64,000 bases of DNA from contig CAZZKG010000001.1 of assembly GCA_964654825.1 (NCBI GenBank), positions 62,001 through 126,000 of the forward strand. Reading direction: 5' to 3'. Under the pieces are notes generated by a model, which was not told where the DNA came from, made no database searches, and saw only the letters and a program-made list of their open reading frames with translations. The position numbers and the translations under genes were made by a program. Within the stretch, counting starts at the first letter, position 1. Each line of letters starts with the position of its first letter. This document shows, one piece after another, positions 46,389-54,324 of this stretch. This DNA is from CAZZKG01 sp964654825. Lineage in GTDB: Bacteria > Gemmatimonadota > CAZMKB01.

Positions 46389-47341
46389 AAATCTTCCTTT
46401 GCATCGATATACCAGGATACAAAATTCTTGATCCCGTCTTCCACTCCGGTAGTCGGTCGAAAGCCCAGAAGCTCCTCGGCTTTATGTATATCAGCGAAAG
46501 TCCTCTCAGCGTCCCCGGGCTGAGGTTCATAATACCGGAGCTGAGCCTTTTTCTTCACATTTTGCTCGATTACTTCAATGAGGTACTTGAGCTCAATCGT
46601 TCTCGAACATCCCAGATTGAAGATTTCGAAGGCAGGCCGGAGTTCAATGCACCGATAAATCCCTGAAACAATATCATCAATGTAGGTATAATCTCTCTGA
46701 CTCGACCCGTCGCCGAAAACAGGTACCTCCTCACCATTATCGATCAGCCGGGTGAATTTGTGAATAGCCATTTCTGGCCTTTGCCCCGGTCCGTAAACGG
46801 TGAAGAAACGAAGAAGCACCATGGGAATCGCATATAGCGAGTGGTAGTTATAACAAAATACCTCTCCGGCCTTTTTCGTCGCACCGTATGGTGAAACGGG
46901 TGTGTCGACCTTGTCATTTTCACTGAAAGGAACTTTGTTTCTGTTTCCATATACAGAAGAAGACGAGGCGAAGATGAACCCCTTCAGTTCTTTGTCCTTT
47001 ACGCATTCGAGGAGATTGACTGTCCCTCTCACATTGACATCCTCATATCCGAGCGGATCCTGAATGGAGGGCCGCACTCCGGCTTTGGCAGCAAGATGAA
47101 TTACACAATCGAACCGGTGTTCTGAGAACAGATCATCCAGTAACTGCCGGTCCCTGATATCGCCCTCTACCAACTCATAGGAACTGTTATTTACAAATGT
47201 GCTGATATTCCTGTGTTTGATTCGGGGAGAATAGAATTCATCAAAGTTATCGAGACAAACGACATCCCATTTGTTTTCGAGCAGTCTGACAGTGAGATGA
47301 GAGCCTATAAATCCGGCCCCTCCGGTCACGAGAAGTTTCAT
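46382..47341 (-). CDS. UDP-glucuronate 4-epimerase-like SDR
   Basis: About 319 aa. MKLLVTGGAGFIGSHLTVRL, HLAAKAGVRPSIQDPLGYED, SSSSVYGNRNKVPFSENDKV and SPYGATKKAGE (Tyr and Lys) with RFFTVYGPGQRPEMA are typical of the UDP-glucuronate 4-epimerases that supply UDP-galacturonate. UDP-glucose 4-epimerase is the alternative. The ATG at 47341 has GGGAG eight bases upstream; a GTG at 47350 is less likely. It follows the chain-length regulator gene directly. Confidence 0.87.
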   Translation of the reverse strand: MKLLVTGGAGFIGSHLTVRLLENKWDVVCLDNFDEFYSPRIKHRNISTFVNNSSYELVEGDIRDRQLLDDLFSEHRFDCVIHLAAKAGVRPSIQDPLGYEDVNVRGTVNLLECVKDKELKGFIFASSSSVYGNRNKVPFSENDKVDTPVSPYGATKKAGEVFCYNYHSLYAIPMVLLRFFTVYGPGQRPEMAIHKFTRLIDNGEEVPVFGDGSSQRDYTYIDDIVSGIYRCIELRPAFEIFNLGCSRTIELKYLIEVIEQNVKKKAQLRYYEPQPGDAERTFADIHKAEELLGFRPTTGVEDGIKNFVSWYIDAKEDLC

Positions 47342-47353
47342 AGGTATCACTCC

Positions 47354-49744
47354 CTAATAGTGATAGTAGCTGTATCGATCATGTTTCACATCATCTCTCA
47401 CTCCATTCAAAATGACTCCTATGATGTGCGCGGATACATTCTGCAGATGTTCAATGCTGCGTTTTGCTTCCTTAACGTCTGTCTCGTCCGATCTGAGGAC
47501 CAGGATTACAGAATCCACCTGACACCCGAGCACAGCAGCATCGGTGACTCTGTTCAGAGGAGGACTGTCAAAAAAGATAATATCGAACTTCTCCCTGGCC
47601 AACTCGAGGAATGTCCTCATCCTGAGAGACCCGAGCAGCTCGGAGGGATTAGGGATGAGAGATCCGCAGCTGATGAGAAACAGATTGGGGATATGGGTTT
47701 CGTTGATCACTTCTATAAAATTTGCGCGATTGGTCAGAATCTCCGTAAGCCCCGGTGACTTGGGGCATGCAAACGTGTTGTGCAGCACACCTCTCCTCAA
47801 ATCACCATCAACGAGGAGCACCCGGGCTCCCTGTTGAGCCAGAGTAATGGAGAGATTTGAGATCGTAAAAGATTTTCCATCACCAGGTGCGGGACTGGAA
47901 ATTACCATCGAATTGTTCCGTGCGGACTTGCCCGAGAACATGATATTTGTCCTGAGCGTCCTGTAGGCCTCCCCGACGGGAGTCGGAGAATAATCATGAG
48001 TTACCAGGATCGAATCGATCTCCTTCGCTTTTTTATAATCGAAGAACTCATAACTTTCATCAAAGTCAATCATCGGTGATGTCCCGAGAACGGGGAGTCC
48101 GAGATTGTCCTTCACGTCGTCACTGTTTTTGATGGAGGTGTCCATATACTCGACAAGAAAGGAAGCGAAGACACCCATCAGGAGGCCTGAGATCATACCC
48201 AGAAGCATGATTTTTTTTCTGTTGTTGGTATTGATGGGTTTTTCAGGCTGAATGGCCGGATCCAGAATCCTGATATCCCCGATCTCGGCTGCTTCCGCTA
48301 TCTGTGCTTCTTTATATTTCGTGTAGACCTGAGTATACACATTCTCGTTGACCTTCGTATCCCTCTCCAGCCTCGCCAGCTGCAACTCCTCACTCGGAAG
48401 ATTAGTCAGATGAGACTGATATATCCTTAATTCCTTGCTGAGGGAAGTGATCTTGTCAGTCATGACTTCCTTTTGCTTTTCGAGAGCATAAAGGATTTCA
48501 TCCTGCATCTGAGAAATATTTCGATCAAGTTCGATGAGATCGGGATGACTTTTCGTGACTTTGAGGGAGATTGAATTGCGGTTTTCCCTCAAATTCATCA
48601 ACTCATCCCGAAGGATCGACAGATTGGCACTGGGGATGGTCCAGGGGTAGGTAGCGGCTTCGAGAAAAACGTCCAGTTCGCTTCTCGCTGAATCCCTCTG
48701 ATCACTCCCGATTTCGAGGAGATATTTTTCCAGAGTTTTTAACTCATCCTGCAAGTTCATTCTCTCTGCTTCGACTTCTGCGAGTTTCTCTATCCGATCC
48801 GTTATTTCGGCGGTGAGTCTGACGATGCCGGTATTTTCCTTGTACTGTTTCACAGCTCTTTCGGATTCGTCGAGTTCCCCTTTTGCCATGACGAGCTGTT
48901 CGTTGAGTATCTTTAACGTATTACGGGTCTGCTCTTTCTTGAAGGAAAGGTTGAAATCCACGAACATCTGAGCAAGTGTATTGCAGACATCCATTGCGAG
49001 GATAGGATCCCCATCCGACACTGTGAGGATGATGAAGTTCCCCGACTCCCCCATTGCCACCTGAGTATTGTCCATCAGAATCTTCACTGCGTCTTTGAAC
49101 TGCTTGATTCTGAAGTCAACCTTGAATGGAGCTCTCGCCCAGGAAGAATCGATCTGGATTGCGAAACCGGAATTCTCGAAGGGACGATCGATGATATTTG
49201 CCAGTGCCTGTGAAACGATGAGTGATTCCTCTTCTTCTTCATTAAATGTATAGAGGTAGAAGTTGCGGTCTCCGATCGAGGCTATCTGATACTGACCCGG
49301 TTTGGTGCTGTCCGGGATGGATACGTGTGTGAAAAAGTTCTGTCGGGTGACATCGAGCGTGTCGGGATTTTCCACGAGATTGAATTTTCCGAGAATCATA
49401 GAGAGCAGACTCGGCTCTTCGGTATCCAGTCTCAGAGTGAGTCCGAGTTCGTTCACTATCTTTTCTGCGAACGTTCTGCTCTTCATGATCTGGATCAGCC
49501 CTTCATTCCGCGTGGAGGTCAGCTCGAAAGCCTGGAATCCGGAAGTCGGTTTTTCGACCCAGACGGTAGCAGTTGCTTCATAGATCGGAGAGAAGGACTT
49601 AATCATGGTCATGGTTATAACAGGGACGAAAATGAGGAGAAAGGTCGCCCAGACGATCCATTTTCTTTTTTCGATGATCTTGATGTACTTCTTGAAGTGA
49701 TACTTTTCCTCTTCCGGTTTTTCAACTCTGTAGAAATCATTCAT
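47354..49744 (-). CDS. wzc: Polysaccharide co-polymerase and bacterial tyrosine kinase (Wzc-like)
   Basis: 796 aa. A Wzz-type N-terminal domain has TM1 near residue 35 (WIVWATFLLIFVPVITMTMI), a long coiled-coil periplasmic region, and TM2 near 520 (KKIMLLGMISGLLMGVFASF). The cytosolic kinase follows: Walker A SPAPGDGKSFTIS, Walker A' RVLLVDGDLRRGVLH and Walker B IIFFDSPPL. It ends in a Tyr cluster, DRYSYYHY, for autophosphorylation. It controls chain length and export together with the Wza-like protein encoded 34 bp upstream. No separate phosphatase (Wzb) gene is seen in the window. Confidence 0.93.
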   Translation of the reverse strand: MNDFYRVEKPEEEKYHFKKYIKIIEKRKWIVWATFLLIFVPVITMTMIKSFSPIYEATATVWVEKPTSGFQAFELTSTRNEGLIQIMKSRTFAEKIVNELGLTLRLDTEEPSLLSMILGKFNLVENPDTLDVTRQNFFTHVSIPDSTKPGQYQIASIGDRNFYLYTFNEEEEESLIVSQALANIIDRPFENSGFAIQIDSSWARAPFKVDFRIKQFKDAVKILMDNTQVAMGESGNFIILTVSDGDPILAMDVCNTLAQMFVDFNLSFKKEQTRNTLKILNEQLVMAKGELDESERAVKQYKENTGIVRLTAEITDRIEKLAEVEAERMNLQDELKTLEKYLLEIGSDQRDSARSELDVFLEAATYPWTIPSANLSILRDELMNLRENRNSISLKVTKSHPDLIELDRNISQMQDEILYALEKQKEVMTDKITSLSKELRIYQSHLTNLPSEELQLARLERDTKVNENVYTQVYTKYKEAQIAEAAEIGDIRILDPAIQPEKPINTNNRKKIMLLGMISGLLMGVFASFLVEYMDTSIKNSDDVKDNLGLPVLGTSPMIDFDESYEFFDYKKAKEIDSILVTHDYSPTPVGEAYRTLRTNIMFSGKSARNNSMVISSPAPGDGKSFTISNLSITLAQQGARVLLVDGDLRRGVLHNTFACPKSPGLTEILTNRANFIEVINETHIPNLFLISCGSLIPNPSELLGSLRMRTFLELAREKFDIIFFDSPPLNRVTDAAVLGCQVDSVILVLRSDETDVKEAKRSIEHLQNVSAHIIGVILNGVRDDVKHDRYSYYHY

Positions 49745-49778
49745 GATTCTACCTCATCATTTGAGATCTCTGTTGCGA

Positions 49779-50444
49779 TTATTTCCTCTGCCGAAGTACA
49801 ATGGATATTGTCGATACCCCCAGAGAAACAAGAGCAATAATCGTCCTCCACTCCATCACCCGCCTGGAAGATGGTACGACAACCTGATCACCGGACTGCA
49901 TTCCAATCACCTGAAGAGATTCGCCGTTTTCAAACGCCTGCAGGAGCTGGCTGTTGACAACTTCTCCTCTTCTCATGAATTTGATCTTCAGCAGGTTGGC
50001 CTTGCTGGTCAAACCACCCGATTTTTCAATCACATCCCAGAGGGGTGCTTCAGGGCTGACTCTGTAGAGACCCGGGCTTCTCACTTCACCAAGGACGCCG
50101 ATTCGAATCAGCGGCTCGACCATGATTATGGGACTTCGCAGATAATTTGAATACTCCGTGACGAGATAACTCTCGAGACTGTCTTTTGTGAATCTGGACA
50201 CCTGTATTTTTCCGATGAGGGGCAGGGCCACATATCCTTTGCTGTCGATAGAGTAATCACCACTCAGATCGGGTTCCTGCCATATGGTCACCAGAACAGC
50301 GCTCCCCGGCTGAAACAGCAGATCCTCGGATAGCCCCCCCTCTGCATGCAAAAGATCCGGTGCACAGACGATGAAAAGAAGCAGAGTGATGAGTGTAATG
50401 CTGATTTCCCTGCTCCATCCTGCAGACTTGAGTGAGATGATCAT
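49779..50444 (-). CDS. wza: Polysaccharide export protein (Wza-like, with poly-export and SLBB domains)
   Basis: 221 aa, short for Wza. A hydrophobic segment (ISITLITLLLFIVCAPDLL) serves as signal or anchor. The poly-export domain has PGSAVLVTIWQEPDLSGDYS and DSKGYVALPLIGKIQV. One SLBB domain follows (IGVLGEVRSPGLYRVSPEAP, DVIEKSGGLTSKANLLKIKF). A C-terminal hydrophobic helix (TIIALVSLGVSTISIVL) could be the outer-membrane segment, but the classical Wza lipoprotein Cys is not evident. Longer Wza proteins have more than one SLBB repeat. It lies between the STAS gene and wzc. Confidence 0.88.
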   Translation of the reverse strand: MIISLKSAGWSREISITLITLLLFIVCAPDLLHAEGGLSEDLLFQPGSAVLVTIWQEPDLSGDYSIDSKGYVALPLIGKIQVSRFTKDSLESYLVTEYSNYLRSPIIMVEPLIRIGVLGEVRSPGLYRVSPEAPLWDVIEKSGGLTSKANLLKIKFMRRGEVVNSQLLQAFENGESLQVIGMQSGDQVVVPSSRRVMEWRTIIALVSLGVSTISIVLRQRK

Positions 50445-50472
50445 TGGAATGCCCTCTTTCGTCTGTTAAAGC

Positions 50473-51378
50473 TCACCTCGACCGCCAGAACCTGTATCTC
50501 TTTTCCTTGGAATCCAGATCAAGCTCTTTCAATATATTTCTGATTTCGATTGTTCCAACTTTCGTATATCCAAACCTGCTGGAATTCAAAGCCCTCTTTA
50601 TCTTCCAAATCCCGGAGAGGGGATTGTCGATCACCAGCAGCTTCACCTTTTCAGACAGGGGGAGATCACGATCCATGACTGCTGCCGACATGCCAAGCGA
50701 GTCGTAAAACGAGGATGCGGGAATATTCTCATCTCCGTTTCGTCCTTCATCCAGACCTTCCGTACTTTCACCAACCTGTGTCGGCTCGATCACGTCTTCA
50801 TCGTCTTGCATTTCCGTACGCGACAGAAGCTCTGTTGCATATGATCTGGGCGGATCCTGCGGATTCACAATGGGTGGATCATTTTCACTTTTCTTTGCGG
50901 AGAATATATCGTGCAGAGGAGTGATGTCACTGGCGGTCTCTCGGCTTTCCGGTACTCCTTCTTCGACGACAATCGTATCCACAGACTTATCTTCGGTCCC
51001 CTTCTCGATCCGCGCAATCGGTCGATTTTCGAAGTGCGCGACCGCCTCCTCACTCGTTTCGAAAACCTTCAATACTCTGTGAAATTCGAGCAGCTCGAAA
51101 ACATCTGCCACATCGGGGATCATCCGGGTTATAATTAGATCTCCACCATTTTCACGGAGACCCTTGATCTTCCCCAAAAATACACCCCACCCGGCACTGC
51201 TGATATAACTCACACTGGCGAGGTCGATAATCACCCTGTTTACTCCCTGCGATATCACATCATTCAGTGCGATCTCGAGTTGTGACGAGGTGACATTGTC
51301 AATGTACCCACCTACTTGTACAAAACTGATGTCTCCGGAATCACCGATGCTGTATGCAGAAACCTGTATACCTTCCAT
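50473..51378 (-). CDS. STAS-domain protein with C-terminal transposase-like HTH, first gene of the exopolysaccharide operon
   Basis: 301 aa. Residues 1-105 are a STAS domain: VIIDLASVSYISSAGWGVFL has the phosphorylatable Ser61 in the position of the classical DSSG site. A long acidic linker (about 110-235) follows. The last 65 residues (DLPLSEKVKLLVIDNPLSGI, then WKIKRALNSSRFG, then a Leu-rich helix) parallel residues 721-790 of the SpoIIE-type protein at 2659-5673, itself like the HTH_21 part of IS3 transposases. The pair of domains suggests a regulator of the polysaccharide operon switched by phosphorylation. It is cytoplasmic. It is transcribed from the sigma-54 promoter at 51428-51443. 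Confidence 0.85.
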   Translation of the reverse strand: MEGIQVSAYSIGDSGDISFVQVGGYIDNVTSSQLEIALNDVISQGVNRVIIDLASVSYISSAGWGVFLGKIKGLRENGGDLIITRMIPDVADVFELLEFHRVLKVFETSEEAVAHFENRPIARIEKGTEDKSVDTIVVEEGVPESRETASDITPLHDIFSAKKSENDPPIVNPQDPPRSYATELLSRTEMQDDEDVIEPTQVGESTEGLDEGRNGDENIPASSFYDSLGMSAAVMDRDLPLSEKVKLLVIDNPLSGIWKIKRALNSSRFGYTKVGTIEIRNILKELDLDSKEKRYRFWRSR

Positions 51379-51427
51379 TACCCCTGTTCACCTCTCAGGT
51401 TGATAAACAATTAGTATATATATTGTT

Positions 51428-51443
51428 AGCAAATTCCATGCCA
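51428..51443 (-). promoter_or_regulatory. Sigma-54 promoter for the exopolysaccharide operon
   Basis: The minus strand reads TGGCATGGAATTTGCT, with GG-N10-GC spacing. Transcription should begin near 51417, about 40 nt before the ATG of the STAS gene. The operon that follows is tightly packed down to 21458. The gene for a sigma-54 activator ends about 420 bp upstream. Confidence 0.82.
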
Positions 51444-51472
51444 TCCAACAGCTTTCCCGGTCGAATTTAATT

Positions 51473-51818
51473 GGCCTCTAACCTTATGAGAAACAAGAGC
51501 TTGAGAGGTTCCTGTTGACAATTCTCCCGACCGTTGTGGGCGGGGTGTAACATACTGAACAGAACAGGGACCATGATGGTCACCGCCCATCCTAACCCCA
51601 AACATGCCTTAGAGTTACCAACTGTACGAACTCCGACATATGTTGCCGGCACGGGAAGTTAAGTGGTCCTGTTCATAAATACGGTGACGAACCGAGAGCT
51701 CCCGAACCACAAGGTGCGAGGAGGGCGAATACCTGTACTGGTATCTAACCGACGAGCAATGCGGTGGATCGGGGGATGCGTCGTTGGCAGAATGCCATCA
51801 TATTTATGAATAAGGGCC
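51473..51818 (+). ncRNA. Structured RNA candidate (possible stand-alone HEARO/omega-RNA-like or group II intron-type fragment)
   Basis: About 345 nt on the strand opposite to all genes. A long closing helix pairs 51665-51681 with 51801-51818, with a perfect 10-bp core (TTCATAAATA/TATTTATGAA). Inside it are CGGT/ACCG, CTCC/GGAG enclosing ACC-acaa-GGT, ATACC-tgtact-GGTAT, CGACG/CGTCG and TGGCA-gaa-TGCCA. Upstream are GGCCTCT/AGAGGTT (51473-51510), CCTGTT/AACAGG (51511-51568), GACCATGATGGTC (51569) and GAGTT/AACTC (51612-51633). Several helices are completed by G-U pairs only on the plus strand (51671-51811, 51667-51816, 51473/51474 with 51509/51510), which sets the direction. Parts such as GAACCACAAGGTGCGAGGAG recall, from memory, IscB-associated or group II-type RNAs. 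No IscB, reverse transcriptase or domain V is present. The family is unproven. Confidence 0.6.
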
Positions 51819-51863
51819 ATTACAAGTGATAAAAGACATCTACCGAAACGAGTAAAAACGGTA

Positions 51864-53240
51864 TCAATTAGTCGAATACGTGCTCATATCGATATCATGT
51901 TTCTCTATTTTGCTGTAGAGGGTGGTTCTGCTGATCTCGAGGAGATTGGCCGCTTTGAGGATATTGCCGTTGGTCCTTTTGAGAGCTCTCTCGATAAACT
52001 TCTTCTCGATTTTCGCGAGTGAAATGTCATGCTCATTGTCTGCCGTCAAGACCTCCTGCCTGATCTTTAAAAAGTGAAAATCAGTATCTTCAAGTTCGCT
52101 TTTCCTCCCGAGGATAACGGCTCGTTCGATGGCATTTTCCAGTTCACGGACATTACCCGGCCATGAGTAGCCTTTCAAATATGACATCGCCCCTCTGGAT
52201 ATCGTTCTCACCGGGGAAGCCTGCCTTTCTATCGCCTTGTCGAAGAAATATTGTATCAGAGGATCGATATCATCCGGCCGTTCATACAAGGGCGGGATGG
52301 TTATCGGAACAACTGAGATCCGGTAGAAGAGATCTTCCCGGAATCTACCGTGGGCAACTTCCTCCTCGAGGTTTTTATTGGTAGCCGATATCACCCTCAC
52401 ATCAGAGGTCAGAGTCTTTGTACCTCCAACACGCTCGAACTGACGATCCTGCAGAAATCTCAAAAGTTTCGCCTGGACAGAGAGGGGCAACTCTCCTATC
52501 TCATCAAGAAACAGGGTGCCGCCGTCTGCCACTTCGCACTTCCCAAGTTTGAGTTTAAAAGCACCGGTGAACGCTCCCTTTTCGTGACCGAAAAGCTCAC
52601 TCTCGATAAGCCCCTCCGACAGAACAGTACAGTTTACAACGACGAAAGATCTGTCCTTTCTCAGGCTGTTGTAATGAAGATACCTGGCAACAACCTCTTT
52701 CCCTACACCGCTCAATCCCTGAATGATAACTGTCAGATCACTCCGGGCCACATCAAGAGCATCTCTGAAAATTTTCTTCATCACGTTACTCTTGTATACC
52801 GGATTGACCCATCTCTCCTCGTAGGTTTGCAGCTGTTCCTTCAGCCTGCGGTTTTCTCTCCTGATTTTGAACGATTCCAGAGTTCTTTTTACCTTGATCG
52901 AAATTTCATCGAGAGTAAAAGGTTTCAGAAGATAGTCGATGGCTCCCAATTTCATGGATTCGACCGCCGTCTCGACGGTTCCGTACGCAGTCATCATGAT
53001 CACGGGGATTTCGCTATCGATCGCACTCAGTCTTTTCATAACCTCGAGTCCGTCGACGTCCGGCATCATCAGGTCAGTAAGAACCAGATCAAACCTCCCG
53101 TCTCTGAAGACCCGCTCTCCATCGGCGCCACATTCGGCGAGGGCCACATCATATCCCTCTCCCTCGAACAGGATTTTAAGACTCTGACGGAGTTTGGGTT
53201 CATCATCAATTATCAGGAGTTTTTCTCTGGTCGTGGACAT
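51864..53240 (-). CDS. Sigma-54-dependent response regulator (NtrC family)
   Basis: About 458 aa. A receiver domain (LLIIDDEP, phospho-acceptor Asp56 in DLVLTDLMMPD, Lys in KPF) is followed by the AAA+ domain with Walker A GLSGVGKE, the sigma-54 contact loop GAFTGA, and Walker B GGTLFLDEIGELPL. A Fis-type HTH closes the protein (NGNILKAANLLEISRTTLYS). It should activate sigma-54 promoters such as those at 14205, 15420, 21099 and 51428. The ATG at 53240 has AGAGG six bases upstream and overlaps the AMMECR1 gene by 35 bp; the longer frame to 53291 is less likely. No cognate histidine kinase gene is in the window. Confidence 0.93.
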   Translation of the reverse strand: MSTTREKLLIIDDEPKLRQSLKILFEGEGYDVALAECGADGERVFRDGRFDLVLTDLMMPDVDGLEVMKRLSAIDSEIPVIMMTAYGTVETAVESMKLGAIDYLLKPFTLDEISIKVKRTLESFKIRRENRRLKEQLQTYEERWVNPVYKSNVMKKIFRDALDVARSDLTVIIQGLSGVGKEVVARYLHYNSLRKDRSFVVVNCTVLSEGLIESELFGHEKGAFTGAFKLKLGKCEVADGGTLFLDEIGELPLSVQAKLLRFLQDRQFERVGGTKTLTSDVRVISATNKNLEEEVAHGRFREDLFYRISVVPITIPPLYERPDDIDPLIQYFFDKAIERQASPVRTISRGAMSYLKGYSWPGNVRELENAIERAVILGRKSELEDTDFHFLKIRQEVLTADNEHDISLAKIEKKFIERALKRTNGNILKAANLLEISRTTLYSKIEKHDIDMSTYSTN

Positions 53241-53799
53241 AATCAACCTCTCTAAAAATATCGGCACTGAATACCCATAGTTCGCAGTCACTATCCTCCC
53301 AGGCCTTCTCGTTGAGGCCCGCCTTGAGACAACTCTGGCAGAGAAATTTTTCCTTACTCCAGGCGTATCTCACGGCAACCTGTGGGAGCAGCAGGCCGGA
53401 GTATAATCCTTTTCTGATGAGCAAACCGTGCTTCCCGACAACAAGCTCTTCGGGACCGGTTATCCTCTCGAGAGGCGAGAGCACTGATATTTCGATTTTC
53501 ATACGGTCGAATTCATCCTCCCTGAGAGGTGGGAACCGCGGATCCCTGAAAGCAGCGGCAATTGCCATCTCGCTGACAGTTCGATGCAGGGGTTGGTTCG
53601 CTTCGATAGTTCCTATGCACCCCCGCAGCTGAGAGTCTTTTTCTATTGTGACGAATGCACCACACATATTCTCCAGAGCAGTAGAACTCAGATCAAAATC
53701 AGGAAGTGATTCTCCCGCAAGAGTCTCTCGAATGCTCACCCTGGCAATAGTGAGAAGGCAACACTTGTCGGCCTCTTTGAGATGAAGATCAACCATCAC
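53206..53799 (-). CDS. AMMECR1 domain protein
   Basis: 197 aa. The signature LRGCIGTIE and the surrounding FVTIEKDSQ and AIAAAFRDPRFPPLREDEFD are characteristic of the AMMECR1 family, found in all domains of life and of unknown function. In some bacteria it sits beside MEMO1 and radical SAM genes, which are not seen here. The frame opens with a GTG at 53799, and an ATG lies one codon on. It overlaps the sigma-54 activator gene by 35 bp and shares its operon. Confidence 0.9.
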   Translation of the reverse strand: MMVDLHLKEADKCCLLTIARVSIRETLAGESLPDFDLSSTALENMCGAFVTIEKDSQLRGCIGTIEANQPLHRTVSEMAIAAAFRDPRFPPLREDEFDRMKIEISVLSPLERITGPEELVVGKHGLLIRKGLYSGLLLPQVAVRYAWSKEKFLCQSCLKAGLNEKAWEDSDCELWVFSADIFREVDYVHDQRKTPDN

Positions 53800-53852
53800 A
53801 TTCTCTCTGCTCTTTGAAACGGCAATAAAAACAGGTGCAAAAACATTTCTCT

Positions 53853-54317
53853 CTATTTATGATATTTCTCTCCCGCTATAACTGTACCACACCTGTAAAG
53901 TTGTTCTATGAGCAGAACTCGTGCCAGCTCATGAGGAAGAGTCCATTTCGAAATCGCCATGAGGAAATCAGCATCTCCCCGAAGATCTCCATCCACACCG
54001 AAGGGACCACCGAGGAAAAAGGACACCCTGCGTTGACCCTCTCCCTCCAGCTCTCCAATTTTTCGAACCAGATCTCTCGTGGACAATTCCACTCCACGCT
54101 CATCCAGTACTATCCGATAATCATTTTCCCTTGTCCGTGCCACTACTTGATCCTTCTCCTTTCGGAGAGCGAGGTCGATGTTCTGAGAAGTCTTATATCT
54201 GCTCTTTCTTAATTCGATGAGATCGATTTTGAAATATTTCCTGGCTCTTCTCAGATAATAATCGAACGCGTTCTTGAGAAACGTCTTTCTGAGTTTACCG
54301 ATAGCAATGATCCTCAT
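53853..54317 (-). CDS. rlmH: 23S rRNA (pseudouridine-1915-N3) methyltransferase
   Basis: About 154 aa, the usual size of RlmH, a SPOUT methyltransferase that modifies helix 69 of 23S rRNA. MRIIAIGKLRKTF starts the protein. DYRIVLDERGVELSTRDLV, FFLGGPFGVDGDL and the C-terminal HELARVLLIEQLYRCGTVIAGEKYHK with the S-adenosylmethionine knot are diagnostic. I choose the ATG at 54317, 8 bp after nadB; the frame extends to 54374 inside nadB but adds unrelated residues. Confidence 0.95.
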   Translation of the reverse strand: MRIIAIGKLRKTFLKNAFDYYLRRARKYFKIDLIELRKSRYKTSQNIDLALRKEKDQVVARTRENDYRIVLDERGVELSTRDLVRKIGELEGEGQRRVSFFLGGPFGVDGDLRGDADFLMAISKWTLPHELARVLLIEQLYRCGTVIAGEKYHK

Positions 54318-54324
54318 ATTCACT

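Larger units (their letters stand above)
51379..51863. other. Gene-free region between the sigma-54 activator and the exopolysaccharide operon
   Basis: 485 bp with no credible protein gene on either strand. It holds the sigma-54 promoter at 51428-51443 (minus strand) and the structured RNA candidate at about 51473-51818 (plus strand). No T-tract terminator for the activator gene is obvious in the remaining bases. Confidence 0.75.

Noticed and set aside
51473..51818. Complete group II intron or IS element
   Set aside because: No reverse transcriptase, transposase or nuclease frame is present and I cannot find a domain V hairpin; only the RNA-like fragment is supported.
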